This document shows positions 10,746 through 21,889 of a stretch of DNA of 64,000 bases, piece after piece. Within the stretch, counting starts at the first letter, position 1. Each line of letters starts with the position of its first letter. The DNA is taken from the NCBI GenBank assembly GCA_009760855.2, contig WPIO01000017.1, forward strand, positions 1,675,501-1,739,500, in the 5' to 3' direction. The notes below the pieces were generated by a model. The model was not told the origin of the DNA, searched no databases, and was given only the letters and a program-made list of their open reading frames with translations. Source of the DNA: Cristatella mucedo (Eukaryota > Bryozoa > Phylactolaemata > Cristatellidae). The translations under genes were made by a program, and so were the position numbers.

Positions 10746-11261
10746 GGATGAGGCCAAATAGCAGTCTCTTACTCGACCATAATGGGTCGGTAGGAAAGTG
10801 GCATGTGACTGGCATGCTAGAGACGTTGGCAAGTTGGGCATCATCCATGATTCGTTTCATGTGCAATATAGACCGTGAGCATCACACAAGCCAACTCACT
10901 GCTACTAACCATTTGCAAACACAAGAGTATCAGATGCACATCAGCATGATACAAAAGCTGCAAGGTCAAGAAAAGTGGATTAGGAAATAGTGAAGCGGTT
11001 TTATCTAGCAGTGAATGTCTTATCGCTAGATACAATGTTAAGCCATGACATCATGGGGGGGGGCCTGGAATTAATAACCTCCAAAACTACAGGGATGAGA
11101 GCCATACCGAATTCCAAGTTCGAATGACTGCTCAGCATTGAGAAATTTTCATACCAGCTTAGAAGTGACAACATCTTATGCACTTTCACACTCGGATGCC
11201 CCATATGCTGTTACACTCAACACACTATGACATAAAGTATTGCCAACGCTTGCTTATTTAT
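10746..11261. other. STRAD intron, nothing recognised
   Basis: Unique sequence with short random frames on both strands. No repeats beyond a G9 run at 11056. Confidence 0.5.
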
Positions 11262-11441
11262 CTGGACCCTGTGCATATCACCCCTAACCATATTATTCAT
11301 TTCGTTTGTTTTTTCAAGCATGATTTTACTTACCTTTCAATTGCATTTCACTTTACAGCAAATGTAAAGCGCCTAGAGAGAGATTAAGTTCTCTGAGGGC
11401 GCTTTATCAAGTGAATTATTATTATTATTATTATTATTATT
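11262..11441 (+). mobile_element. LINE family A 3' UTR and tail
   Basis: Begins at CTGGACCCTGTGCATATCAC, runs through TTTACAGCAAATGTAAAGCG, then the AGAGATTAAGTTCTCTGAGG tail and TTATTATTATT. It lacks any ORF, a strong 5' truncation. Confidence 0.8.
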
Positions 11442-12571
11442 ACTACACAAATGTGAGCTTGAATAAATATATATGAATCTATGATACATATATATATATA
11501 TATATCTCACTATGAATCCTGAATCAAGTGTCAATAAAAGTAAGGCCATGCTCAATATATCTTCAATTTTTTGTTGTTGAAAAGTATCTTGTTGGTGCAT
11601 TTCCCCTTTAAATTCACTTGAGAACATTGGACAGGCCCTTATTTTGAGCCACCAACAGGAAATACAAATTTACCGAGATACTGGAGCTCTCGATATCCAT
11701 AAGAAAGCTGAATGATATAGATTACGAAGAAAAAGTGAGTGCTAAACAGCGAGGGCTGCGAAACGTTGCAATAGCTCGGGAACTGCCACAAATGAGTTTG
11801 TGGAAGATACCTACCAAAAAAGATGGCTGCATCTGGTAGCAGGTACATAAGTAGCTAAGCGATCAATATGTCAGATTATGTCAACTAAAGCCCACGTGCC
11901 GTACACCAAGCCTATAACGAGCAAAGCTCTTGACATGCCGTTTCAGCACCTGCCGAAGCACATGCCAATGGCCGGCAGATTAAAGCTACCATACTAGTTG
12001 GGATATTCTCGATTACGAGGCACCAACATAAACAATAAATCTTTCTTCGAGCAGACAGTACAAGGCGAATCTCTTGTGGATAAGAAACATACAACTTTTA
12101 GTTTGCAGTAGGGCACCGTGGGACAGCGATGGCTGCTTAAAGGTTGAGATATATGGAAGAAGATAAGTTCACTATTTATGGCAACTAGAAATAAGTAGGA
12201 TATCATTGATGCTCCAACGAATTTCGAAATTTGCCGTCAACATTGCAGTGAAATTTAAATGGGTTCAAGCAAAGACGTGGACATTCTACATTGAGATGGA
12301 TGTCATCATGGCACACATGGTATCAATTTACTCATTCTCTAGTGTGTAGCCCTGTCTAGTGATACTTCTCTTCGAGGACATACTTTCATGATGCAGCAGG
12401 ACGATCAGCAAGCACACGGTCTCAATGTCACAGTAGCTATGCTACCGATGCATTAACTCACTTGTCAGGAAAAAGTACAACGAAGCTGCAACTCGCAAAG
12501 AAAATGATTTACAGTAAACACTGAGCAGTGGGCAAGTAACATCATTCACACAGCATGACAGAAGATCTTAC
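11442..12571. other. STRAD intron, nothing recognised
   Basis: AT-rich, with a short (TA)n at about 11489-11503. No coding or mobile signature. Confidence 0.5.
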
Positions 12572-12680
12572 CATAGCCCATTAATGGAGTAACAATCCAA
12601 ATGGATCGCACGTAAGTAAAGGCCGAAAGCACTGGCAAGAGATTGGCCTGTCGTACCAGCCTTGATATTGGAACTTCTTG
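12572..12680 (-). CDS. STRAD: STRAD exon B (helix C to hinge)
   Basis: This 109-nt exon enters in phase 0 after GTGCTTTTAG and leaves in phase 1 at TATG|GTAAGA. The product reads QEVPISRLVRQANLLPVLSA, then WIVTPLMGYG. It aligns without gaps to the STRAD segment with HVSKLFNHPNIVP and LWVVTSFMAYG. It contains the end of helix C, strands 4 and 5 and the hinge. Its final G plus the GC opening exon C makes the Gly codon of the conserved hinge YGS. Confidence 0.87.
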
Positions 12681-13822
12681 CTAAAAGCACAGATCGACAC
12701 ATCAGGCTGAGACCAGGCTAGTAACACTGTCAGAAGTTAAGAGCAACTTGAAACTATAGTCGGAAGCTGAGAGCAACTTGAAACCATACATTCATAAAGC
12801 ATTACACAAAATAAATGCATGCAAGGCTTCAAGGTATTGCAAGATATACAGAGTGCTAACAAGATTCTAAGCGCTTTCATAGCCCCAGAGAAGAAGGAAC
12901 ATATTGAGTCACAATCTGAGAATAGAACTCGGGCGGTACTCATGCCACCGTAAGCACACCTCCTAGCGGTTCAAGAGATTCATTGCATGACATAGCAGCT
13001 ACAAACATGGTGCAGCAAATAATAAGACCAACCTTGAATCGAAAAGAGATTCACGGCATTAGAAAGTTGCTAGCAACGTGCACTACTATCCACGGGTCCC
13101 CGGATCCACGGTTTTGATTCAGTGATTGGCAGACTTGCTCTTACCTACTATGGTACTAGACCATGGTACCTGATGACGAACCTGATGGGATATGCTCGAC
13201 CTGCTGTGCTAAGCTTCGGGCTGTTTCTTACAGCTCCAGTCTGCCTTCATGTAACCAAGTGCACAAAGTACTTTCAAAAGGCGATTCATAACAGAAGCTG
13301 ATAGAAACCTTCGAAAACCATGTCTGGCAAAGTCAGCAAGAGCGTGGCAGCATTTTTTGTTCAAGATGTACACACAAAGCTTCAAATGTACACACAAAAC
13401 TTCACGAGCAAATTTGTATTCCACCTAGGAAGTATGCAGTTTACTAGCAATGCGAGTGATTTATATGATGACAGAAATGGATATGAGTTTCGACTTCCCG
13501 ATATCCAAAATAGATGAGGGAATAGCATGGTTCCATGTGCCTCAATCCACTTGCACATCGAACAAATAGCTCGATTAGCCATACATTTAAAAGCAATATC
13601 ACTTTAAGTTGAAATTCGGGTAGTACTAACCATGCACTTATTGGTGAAACCAGCCTCATACTATACTTACCAGATTCCTGTCACATTTTTAAGAGATCGG
13701 TTGTTTTATCTTTTTTTTTTGGTACTGGTTTTAAGCCTCTTCAAGGCTATGGAGTAAACATAGAGTGACCGACTGCTAACTCAGGCAGACCTACATAGTA
13801 ATACAGCACCAGCACATCACGG
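12681..13822. other. STRAD intron A-B, nothing recognised
   Basis: No conserved frame. Several 65-71-codon frames overlap on both strands between 13209 and 13659 but none fits a STRAD phase or known family. Confidence 0.5.
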
Positions 13823-13989
13823 TAAGCCGTAATGGCTCACTAGGTAAGGCGGTTGCTTTCACGACCTCGGCCTCGAGGTCGTGGGTTCGAATCCTTTGGT
13901 GGGCGATCCTTTATCGCTACTGCATGCGGAGGTGATAGTCGTACAGATTCTTCTGTCTCTATACAAAAAGAGGCTGTTTAATCAGCTAG
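13823..13989 (+). mobile_element. SINE2
   Basis: Head GTAATGGCTCACTAGGTAAG, a CACGACCTCGG...GAGGTCGTG stem, box B GGGTTCGAATCC, body GATCCTTTATCGC...GCGGAGGTGATAG, and end AAAGAGGCTGTTTAATCAGC. It is one of about nine copies in the window. Confidence 0.8.
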
Positions 13990-14032
13990 TTAATTATTTT
14001 TTTATTATCACGAAGTTCAATATTCGGTGTAA

Positions 14033-14590
14033 TATAATGTATCTCCATCTGCAACTCCACAAAGACTCGCTCACAGCCTAAGCCGATTTCGGTAAGTAGA
14101 TGGTAGCCAAGACTGCATCTCATGGAACAGAGAGAAAGTGAGAAGTCGAGGAAGTGAGTAGCATGGTGGTAGCAGCTCGGTACAGTTGGAGAGTATGTGC
14201 CAGAGTCGGCAGCAGGAGAGTAGATGTTATTGTGTAAGAATTGCTGAAATAAGTTACATAATCTAGGACCTTCAGGGCAAGAGCTTTTGTTGCCAGCTGT
14301 CTTTAAACATTGAGATGGAACAGCTAATTTATTGTCCATACAGGACCTGAGGGCACGAGGAGGTTGAAAGTGGTGCAGCAGTTCAGCTAGGTATAAAGTA
14401 GCCAAGCCAAGTCGGGCTTTGTAGGTCACTAAGAATTTTGTTCTGTATCCGTTGATCAACGAAAGCAGTCGAAAACAGGAGACACATGGCCGAACTTCTG
14501 GGATTTTCTGACTAGCCTTGCATTAATATTCATCAACAGCTGCAGAGGCTAAATGGCTATTTTTGGTAGCCCAGCCAAAACAGAATTCAG
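14033..14590 (-). mobile_element. LINE family B 3' fragment
   Basis: The minus-strand frame reads TLYLAELLHHFQPPRALRSC, then MDNKLAVPSQCLKT and the family B C-terminus FLHNNIYSPAADSG. It ends at the family B 3' terminus (CTCCATCTGCAACTCCACA on the plus strand). Confidence 0.8.
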
Positions 14591-15169
14591 CATAAGCGAT
14601 GGCTTATTGTGTTCTAAGACCATCAAGATGTTTGCACCTACAAGAGTCCCACAATTTAAGGAATGGAGGCAAACAAAAATTGGCATCCAACCACGTCTTC
14701 CCAACTCAAGCAGACTTCAGTAAAACTCAAGTGACATTGTTAAAATACGAAAATGCCACCCCAGGACAAAAAACACTTGAAGTGAAGCATCTTTTTCGCA
14801 AAGCAGAACTAGCAGCTCTGGCTTCGACTTCCGATTATCTTTTACTCTTTCTAGCTACGGTAAACAATCGGAGTGTTGCATCTAGTCCATTCTGATTTTT
14901 CATTCAATTCACGACATCAAAACCTTACCGGTTTGCTCCATCACAGCACAACGCTACTCTATTCAGCTCACACAGCTACAATCAGGGCACCATAACGGAA
15001 GTATTAGTCTACAAGTAAAGCGACGTGTACATTTAAATATGGTCAAGCTTACAACATGATGAACGCATCATCTTGCAACATGCAAGCAACAGGCAAAGCA
15101 ATGGCACAAAATAGTTACTGGCACAACAGCTATTTTCAAACAACGTAGAGCTCGTGCATTGATGCTAAC
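14591..15169. other. STRAD intron, nothing recognised
   Basis: A 98-codon plus-strand frame at 14599-14895 has no recognisable features. No repeats. Confidence 0.45.
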
Positions 15170-15373
15170 CATTAAAAGGCTCATGCTAATTTTTGCATTC
15201 TCTAAAGGGACGACACGAACAGCCACATCTAGGCCGGAAGCCCGATGGTGTGCCATATAAATCGGTGCTGCGCCATTGCAGGCTCTGCCGATCTCGACGA
15301 GAAGCTCGTAGTCTTTTGCAATCTGCGTCAGCTGAGATCCATGCTTGCTCAGCACCTCACAATCCTCGGATTC
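15170..15373 (-). CDS. STRAD: STRAD exon A (kinase N-lobe)
   Basis: This exon has 68 codons, phase 0 at both ends. The acceptor follows a TTTTCCTGCTGTAG tract and the donor is ATG|GTTAGC. It encodes KDYELLVEIG, a degenerate glycine loop (IGRACNGAA, lacking GxGxxG), AHHRASGLDVAVRVV and a helix-C start. The VAIK lysine is Arg, as in vertebrate STRADs. An upstream exon must exist because the frame stays open to the acceptor with no good start; it was not found between here and the promoter. Confidence 0.87.
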
Positions 15374-16385
15374 CTACAGCAGGAAAAGTGGCATCGATGT
15401 TCTGTCATTTAAAAGGTGCAGAGACCAAGTTGGTTCTAATGTAGCATCTAAGATTTGATGCCAGTGAAATGGGACGGGTGAAGAGGCAACATAGTGTATA
15501 GTCCTCCAAAAATATTGGGCAATAAGACAAATAGGGGGATTGGTAGAGTAAACACATTCAGTTCCCCGAATCCTTTAGTAGCTACCTCAGTTCTAGCATG
15601 TAACGCCCTATTTCTGTAAAATAGTGAAGAAGGATACATACATACTGCGAATATTTAAATGCTTGCTGCACAGGATGCAGCTAAGCTTTATCAAGGAAGT
15701 AGACCGGCATCCACGTTACGGCTTGGCTACATTATCCTCCCAAGTCCCAAAATACGTGGTTATGCACCCACTTTAAAAGCAGCAATGGAGAGATCAGCAC
15801 TGCTCTTATGGATCAGCGATTGTTTTTCTTTTGGATTCACAACCATTTTATATTTCAGTCGTGCCCACAGCCATATAACTCGACAATTCTCTTTCAAAGT
15901 GGTAGCAATCTCTTGTCCGTTATCTTGTCTGTTGAATTGCAACGAGTTTGAGTTTTTCCTTTGAAAGGATTGTCTTAATTCATCCAACCCCATTCGTATT
16001 GGCACACTGAGACGTGTACACGTCAACGTTATCTTTCTGTGCCATGCCTGAATAACTGATCAATGCAACGCTATCTAGGCTGTAAGCTAATGGGCTGGTA
16101 TGCACTAATAAGTTCACACACATTTCAGAATGCGCCAAATCCAACGAATCGAAAGCAATTTGCTCAAAGCTTATCTAGCCTAAAAAATCGACCGATTCAG
16201 CTGCACTCGTTCTGCCACGGTACACTGGAGGGGAAGTGATGATCTGTGAAATGAGGCCAAATCCCCGGGCTGAAGTTCTGAAGCAGTATTTGGTGGTGAG
16301 TGAGCTTGATCACCATAACGAGAGACTGGGTGAGTCCTTTAACAATGGTGATGGGAGGTTGACCCACTTGATTTAGTGCCACGTT
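15374..16385. other. Region expected to hold upstream STRAD exon(s); none identified
   Basis: The upstream STRAD exon must end in phase 0. I saw no minus-strand exon with a start codon, consensus donor and correct phase between here and 18777. A short minus-strand frame beginning MPGCCISVTYRDLC (about 16680-16635) ends at a GTGAGT donor but in phase 2, so it does not fit. Confidence 0.45.
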
Positions 16386-16552
16386 GGTTTGACCCAGTGG
16401 TTAAAGCCCCCCCCGGAACCAAAATCAAGGTGAACTTAGTCGATGACAAGAGGTCGTGGGGTCGAGTCCCGTGATGCAGCAAAGCATCTGAATAGAGATT
16501 AAGCTCTCCTAGGAGCTATTTGAATGAATCATATTTTTATTTACTCTCAGAA
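16386..16552 (+). mobile_element. SINE1
   Basis: Plus-strand copy: TTTGACCCAGTGGTTAAAG (box A-like), GGGGTCGAGTCCCG (box B-like), then a family A-like tail AATAGAGATTAAGCTCTCCT and TTTGAATGAATCATATTTT. Confidence 0.75.
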
Positions 16553-16959
16553 TATAGCATTCGTCGTCCTAAGCCGAGATCTTCAGCCGTTTTCTCCTTG
16601 GCGAATGAGTGCTGGTCACCAGCCTCCTAACTCACGCACAAAGGTCACGGTAAGTCACGCTAATACAACAGCCTGGCATGCGCGATGTGCTCGAGCCCTT
16701 ACGGCTGTCACCATCCTTCGACGAAGGATAAACAGATCCGATCGGTCGAGCCAGTCACTAAGAAGTCAAATCGGACTAGGAGACCCTAAATAACTTCCAC
16801 CCAGTCTCCTTTCTGCCACTCATATCAATGATGGTCATCGAGTAATGGCAGCACAATCACTCAAAATAAAATATCGAACATAGCAAGCAGGCAATTCCCG
16901 GGAGGATTTAGAGCTAATCGTTCCACAAAGATGGAAGTACTGCACATGCCTTAATTATC
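16553..16959. other. Unassigned, includes a GC-rich stretch
   Basis: 16610-16790 is GC-rich with a short inverted repeat ATCCTTCGACGAAGGAT at about 16713. No family recognised. Confidence 0.4.
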
Positions 16960-18410
16960 TTCTCAACAGTATTGTCTCAGCTAGAGTCAGTGCTACCTCT
17001 GCTGGATCTTTAGGTGGCTTTTGGCACAGTGACCACCAGGTTGCTGATCAAGAGCCAACCGTCCAGACTGATCACTTCTGGCATTGCAATGCAGAAGTTT
17101 AGGTCATATTCAACTGGGATATCTCATGGCATACGACCCTGTGCATGTCACTCCTAACCATGTTATTCATGTTGTTTATCAAGCATGATATTACTCACCA
17201 TTCAATCGCATTCCCCTTTGCAGCAAATGTAAAGCGCCTAGAAAGAGATTGAGTTCTCCGAGGGCACTTTATCAAGTTAATTATTATTAATATTATATGG
17301 GCCTAAGTCAGTGGCTACCGGCCATCTGGTGAGCCTTTGGCTAATGGGATACCCTGAGATCTATTCTACGGTCTGTCCACTTCTATTCACAGTTCACACT
17401 CTTTCCTGAAGATATAGGAGCCCAGCACGAGCTAGGGGTTCATTTTTATTCGGATGCCACTAGACTGTGCCTATTTTTTTATCCTTCCTAGCCTTTCAGG
17501 AGCTTCAGATTCTCTAACTTTCCTAGCAATGCGCATAGCAGGTATCTGCTCTAGGATAGCGGCTTTGCTAAATCGAATGACAACAGGACGAACCTAATAA
17601 CTTAAGGCAAACCATATGTCACTCAGAAAGTGGGAAGTGTCAACTCAAACTCGGCACAACCACCATCTCTCCTGCAACTTCTGCACGGAATCTAGGTGTC
17701 TCGACCTTTAGCTCCATGACCACATCAGTTCCATAGACGTATGCCAAAATCCTGCTATAAAATTAATGCAGACCATTTTGGAAGTTCATAGTCAAGGGTT
17801 CCACCGCAAAGTTAATCAATGCATTCTGTATCTCTCCCCTTGCAGGTCTTCCCATCTTCGCAATAACATACCTACCGATGGTCAAAACCTCGGCAGCAAG
17901 GCTTGTCTGTCGTGAACGTCTCAGCTGCCACATTAAACAGCTTCTCTTCAAACGGCAATGGCTACCTAAGAAACAGCACATTGACTCAAGGCCCCATGCT
18001 CACTTTTTGGTCCATTTATCCTCTTGCTCCGGCTTACGGGTTCTCTTTGCACCACCCACTCTTCTGACCCTGGTCGTCAGGCCATGCCTATAACCAATCC
18101 AAAACTCTGTGGAGAATTCATAGGAGCCAAAGTAACTTGGGCTCCTATGCAACTACAGCTTGAAACTCTTTAACTGGCAGATATCACGACACTCATTGAC
18201 ATGTCGATTAGAAGAGTGGATAGTACAAACCCATTGCTCAGTTCCGGATTTACATTGTCCACGTGAATCGTCCTTTGAGTTGTTATATGTGGTGCAACTG
18301 TGGGTGCTAATTATCAGTAATCAGTTAAAATGCCGCCTGTCCAGCCAGCGCGAAGCGTCCAGAAGGTGATTTAGCCCTCTTAGGGAGCTAAACAAATGCA
18401 CTGCCACTAT
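16960..18410 (+). mobile_element. Old LINE family A copy (decayed RT), interrupted
   Basis: Remnants of RT appear in order: LLPLLDL*VAFGTV (motif A region), HFYSDATRLCLFF in place of FYADDTQLYL, then AARLVCRERLSCHIKQLL and QWLPKKQHIDS. It ends with a diverged tail near 18340-18410 (GATTTAGCCCTCTTAGGGAG). Many stops. A younger family A tail is inserted at 17135-17292. Confidence 0.75.
17135..17292 (+). mobile_element. LINE family A tail inserted in an older copy
   Basis: Starts at GACCCTGTGCATGTCACTCC and ends with TTATTATTAATATTATA. It lies between RT motifs of the older LINE. The sequence ATA on both sides may be a short target duplication. Confidence 0.65.
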
Positions 18411-18659
18411 TATGATCATCACACCTGTACATGACCACGACACCAGTTAAAAAGTTTAACTAAAAACCCAAACAGCACATTTCAAGCCCAATGTACTGCA
18501 GCTGTAGATAAGCCCGATTTCCTATATTGGACGTTGAGCTGCACAATGTTTACGTGCAATGCAAACAACCCAGCCCGCAGATCCAATGCACACATTCGGC
18601 AGTCCTATAGGGTTACCTAGTTTTTATGCAGGCAGCAGCAACATACTATCTGTACTATA
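18411..18659. other. AT-rich DNA left of the CpG block
   Basis: No features seen. May include the start of the STRAD first intron. Confidence 0.4.
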
Positions 18660-19404
18660 CTATCTAGCTAATTTAGCAAGCGCGACTGTAACGTCTAGGC
18701 TTCGAAGGTCCTGCTTACTGCTCCGGAACGGGCAACAGCCGCGGCCTATATCGTCAAGCGCACACAGCGCCCTTACGTAGAACTTCCGGCGGGAGAAGAG
18801 GGGCCAAGCATCAGGTACTCTATAGAGATATGCACACACAATGGCTGAAGCGAACAGCAAGCTCGGCAACCGACACGACTCCCCAGATCCAGGCACCGGG
18901 TCATATCTGGCTCGACAACGGGTTAGCTCTGCTCCGAAATGCAGCCGGCCGAGAAACGTGCTCGGCGCGGCGGAGAAAGATATTCGACACGAATAATGCA
19001 CGTACGCTGCCAGCGATCTTGAGCTTCTGCTTCTTAGTAGCGCCGCATATCAAGCTCATCCCCAGCAGAGACTGGGCTGGCTAAGCCGTAGCGGAAGACG
19101 TCGTGACGCTGCAACTGGACGTCGACGAAGCATCGTCGAGCCATCGAAAGTTTACCTCATATATCTCAGAGTTTTATCCGCAGAAGAAGATGGTCGTCTA
19201 AAAATCTCAATCGGCAATTGCTGAGTGTACCGAAGAAAGGGAGCATCGCGCCATGGGGTTCGAACTACCGCTTCACAGGGACATCCACCGGGATCGCACC
19301 CTTCCAGCGGAAGCTAGGATCGTCCGCTGGCGCGCTGTTCGCTGGCTTGTTTCGCGGGTGTTGCTCAGCTCGGCACGTTTGGCAGGTCTGCGCCGACAGA
19401 AAGG
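18660..19404. promoter_or_regulatory. Probable bidirectional promoter of STRAD and DHX29
   Basis: This stretch is clearly richer in CpG than the AT-rich sequence on both sides and lies between two divergently transcribed conserved genes. It holds an ETS/GABP-type site, ACTTCCGG at 18782-18789 (CCGGAAGT on the minus strand), and a second CCGGAA core at 18723. On the minus strand CTAC|GTAAGG at 18777/18776 could be the donor of an untranslated STRAD first exon. No TATA box is evident. Transcription starts cannot be placed from sequence alone. Confidence 0.6.
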
Positions 19405-19462
19405 ATGAGCGCCTCGAAAGGGCAGCAGCCCACAGACGTAGAGCAGACAAATCGCCGGAAGG
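19405..19462 (+). CDS. DHX29: DHX29 exon 1 (start codon)
   Basis: The ATG lies in GAAAGGATGAGC with A at -3. It encodes MSASKGQQPTDVEQTNRRK and ends in phase 1 at AAGG|GTGAGC. The lysine-rich end followed by the Arg-Thr-Tyr of exon 2 parallels the human KQGPKIYSF segment. This start is chosen because it is the only ATG in the open frame that leads into a consensus donor of the right phase. It sits in the CpG-rich promoter block. Confidence 0.78.
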
Positions 19463-20077
19463 GTGAGCGTCCTTTCGTTCATTGCCGGCGTCGATCCTGA
19501 TAAGAGGAGTCCCCAACACTATCAGCTTACGCGTATGTTTTCGTGGTCTTTAGAATAGAGTTCAGAGGTCCTTTGGCGGCGTAATTAGCACCATTCGCCG
19601 TTCCGAGCCTCAGCTGTCATGCTGTTTCGCGTGCGTGGTTTTGGGATTGGCCACCTACGTCGGCATGCCTTGGTTATCGAGTGCTCGTAGTGCGAAATTT
19701 ACAGAGCGCTTTATGTCTGAATAGCAGCATTTCCGAAGAGCGCTCTTTCGTTAGTTTTTGGCCTCAGAAAATATCAAAGTTTCTATTAAAAACTGTGCAA
19801 ATGCTAGGAAGAGAGCGGGCATTCGCATTGGCTGTCTGCTTTTTTTTATGCGAATTGAATTAACAAAACGGACTTGTGCAGTGTTGCAAGACCCAGCGGA
19901 ATATTCTGTTAGTTAATTGAAATTGAAACCTGCGGAGCTGTTTGCTGTCAATGGAAATAATTATCCACAGCCAAAGGGGTCGACATCGAAAGGGCGCTTC
20001 AGAAAAAGGGAGGTAAAACGCAAGGCGTACACAATGCCGAGGAATCGGAAGGCTGATTATGGCATTTAGGTAATTTT
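19463..20077. other. DHX29 intron 1 start, nothing recognised
   Basis: CpG-rich to about 19680, then AT-rich. No repeat or exon recognised. Confidence 0.5.
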
Positions 20078-20200
20078 ATGCAATGCACCTCCGTCTGTAA
20101 CTAAAAAAAGGCGCAAAGAGTAAGTGGATGTTATTCAGAATTTTTTCTGTAGCTGTACTCGAAGCCCAGGCGGCATGCGTTAGCAAGGGCTAGTATTACA
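20078..20200 (-). mobile_element. LINE family B 3'-end remnant
   Basis: CACCTCCGTCTGTAACT and the following GTGGATGTTATTCAGAATTT match the family B 3' terminus (minus strand) with many changes. Confidence 0.5.
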
Positions 20201-20329
20201 AGATCTGTAGAGCTCTGTATCTTGGCAGCTGTTCTTAAGCTGCATACGTAGGCTTGTGTTTCGTTTAAATTGTAATTACTCCACTTCTTGCCATCTTTTG
20301 GCTTCCCATCTAGCAGCTTCTTGTCTTAA

Positions 20330-21690
20330 AGGTTTTGTTGATTACTTTGAGGTCCCTTTATGCTCTTGGCCCCATGCACCAATCGCAAATACTTCATTTT
20401 GATCTTTCGTTAGACGACCACATCAGCTCCACAATCAAGTCTGCCTACTTTCAGCTGCATAGCATTGCTAAAATTTGGGCTTGTTTAGATAGGGATACCA
20501 CATCTAAGTTGGTCCATGCATTTGTGACATCTTATCTTAACTTTAGTAACTCACTGCTTGCTGGCCTATGTAATGTATCTCCGTCTGTAACTCCACATAG
20601 TCATAAAGACCATGTGGGTATTACGCAGGAGAGTTTTGTATAGTGCACTCACATCCTAAGCGGCTTTCGGTATGCATTCAGTACCCAACAGACTTCGTCT
20701 CACGCAACAAAGAGAAAATCGGAAGCATAGCAGAGTCAGGAGAGCAGTTGAGGTAGTGAGTAGCATAGAAGTGGCAGCTCAGGACCGCTAAAAAGGATGT
20801 GCCATAGTCGGCAGCAGGAGAGTAGTTGTCGTTGTGTAAGATATGTGGAAGCAAGTTCCACAGTCTAGGACCTGCAGAGCTAAAGTTTCTGTCACCAACG
20901 GTCTTTAAGCGGAGGAATGGGACAGCTAATTTATTGTCCACACAGGACCTGAGGGCACGAACAGGCTGAAACTGATGCAGCAGTTCAGCTAGGTACGAAG
21001 GAGCCAAGCCGTTGCGGGCCTTGTGGGCCTACCGGCCTGTGCAATCAGGCGCTTACAGCTGGTGCAAAACTCTGGAGCTAGGCTTGTCTGTCGTGAGTGT
21101 CGTAGTTGCCACATCACACCACTTCTGGCCGATCTGCACTGGCTACCAGTCAAGCAATGCATCGACTTCAAGGTTTTGTCATTCACCTTGTGGTTCCTTC
21201 ATTCTTTGGCTCCAGCCTACCTAACAGATCTACTGCACCACCAGGCTCAGCATTGTACCACCGCTTTTCGGAATCTAACCTTTTACCCTTACCTCGTACA
21301 AGCCTAAAATCCTGTGGAGACCGTGTATTTAGTTCGTATACTATCAAAACCTGGAACTCACTGCTGACTTTTGTCTCCACATCCTCTGACTTGACCACAT
21401 TTAAAAAGAAATTAAAAACACCTATTTATGACAGCATTTAGTGGGTCCCTGTGATTCGTCCTGTATGTGCTTATGCGTGCTGACACTGTTGCATGCTGCC
21501 ACTAACCACACTTGCATGTTGACCCTGTGCATGTCACCCCTAACCATGTTCATTATTGTTATTTATCGAGCATGCTACCTCTAACCATTTGATCATGTCT
21601 CCTTTGCAGCAAATGTAAAGCGCCTAGAAAGAGATTGAGATCTCTGAGGGCGCTCTATCAAGTGTGTTATTATTATTATTATTTATAAAT
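20330..21690 (+). mobile_element. LINE family A RT C-terminus and 3' end, split by LINE B
   Basis: Part 1 (20330-20572) encodes LSLDDHISSTIKSAYFQLH, RDTTSKLVHAFVTSYLNF and SNSLLAGL. Part 2 (21019-21690) resumes PACAIRRLQLVQNSGARLVC, SLAPAYLTDLL, TWNSLLTFVSTSSDLTTF, then the 3' UTR and TTATTATTATT tail. A minus-strand family B fragment sits exactly between them. Confidence 0.85.
20573..21018 (-). mobile_element. LINE family B 3' fragment nested in LINE A
   Basis: The minus-strand frame reads APSYLAELLHQFQPVRALRS, CVDNKLAVPFLRLKTVGDR, HNDNYSPAADYGTSF. It ends at GTATCTCCGTCTGTAACTCC, the family B 3' end. Flanking GGCCTA on both sides looks like the target-site duplication. Confidence 0.85.
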
Positions 21691-21889
21691 CTTGTTATTT
21701 CAGCCACATTTAACAGGGAAACAGATTGCTCTCCTAGGGGAGTGAATGGGAAATTCTTTGTCTTGATACTTAGGACTCTGATACTGAAACTTACCGGTTC
21801 GAAAATTTTTGTCCCAGAATGTCCAAGTGCTGGTATAGAGTTTTTCCAAGCTAAGAGTTATAATTTTGCATTGCATTTAGTCCACCGTA

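Larger units (their letters stand above)
1523..15373 (-). other. STRAD: STRAD pseudokinase gene (partial; four exons found)
   Basis: STRAD is a catalytically dead STE20-family kinase that binds and activates the tumour suppressor kinase LKB1 together with MO25. Four exons on the minus strand join without a frame break into 207 residues covering the kinase N-lobe and part of the C-lobe. Visible marks are YELLVEIG at the start of the N-lobe, VAVRVV (Arg where active kinases have the VAIK Lys), YLHEAGIVHRS (HRS instead of HRD), SHILVSSSG, and TGM where DFG should be. These same losses define STRADA/STRADB. The first coding exon is not identified, and the 3' exons, with the C-terminal MO25-binding region, lie beyond position 1. 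The introns hold LINE and SINE copies and an inverted satellite. A generic STE20 kinase is unlikely because all catalytic residues are replaced in the STRAD manner. Confidence 0.87.

Noticed and set aside
13823-13900. Functional tRNA gene
   Set aside because: Box A and box B-like motifs are present, but the sequence recurs with a conserved non-tRNA body and tail in about nine dispersed copies, so it is a SINE.
18660-19001. 113-codon minus-strand frame as the STRAD N-terminus
   Set aside because: No similarity to STRAD and it ends in the LINE-flanking DNA. It lies in the CpG-rich promoter where stops are rare. It may be untranslated first-exon sequence.
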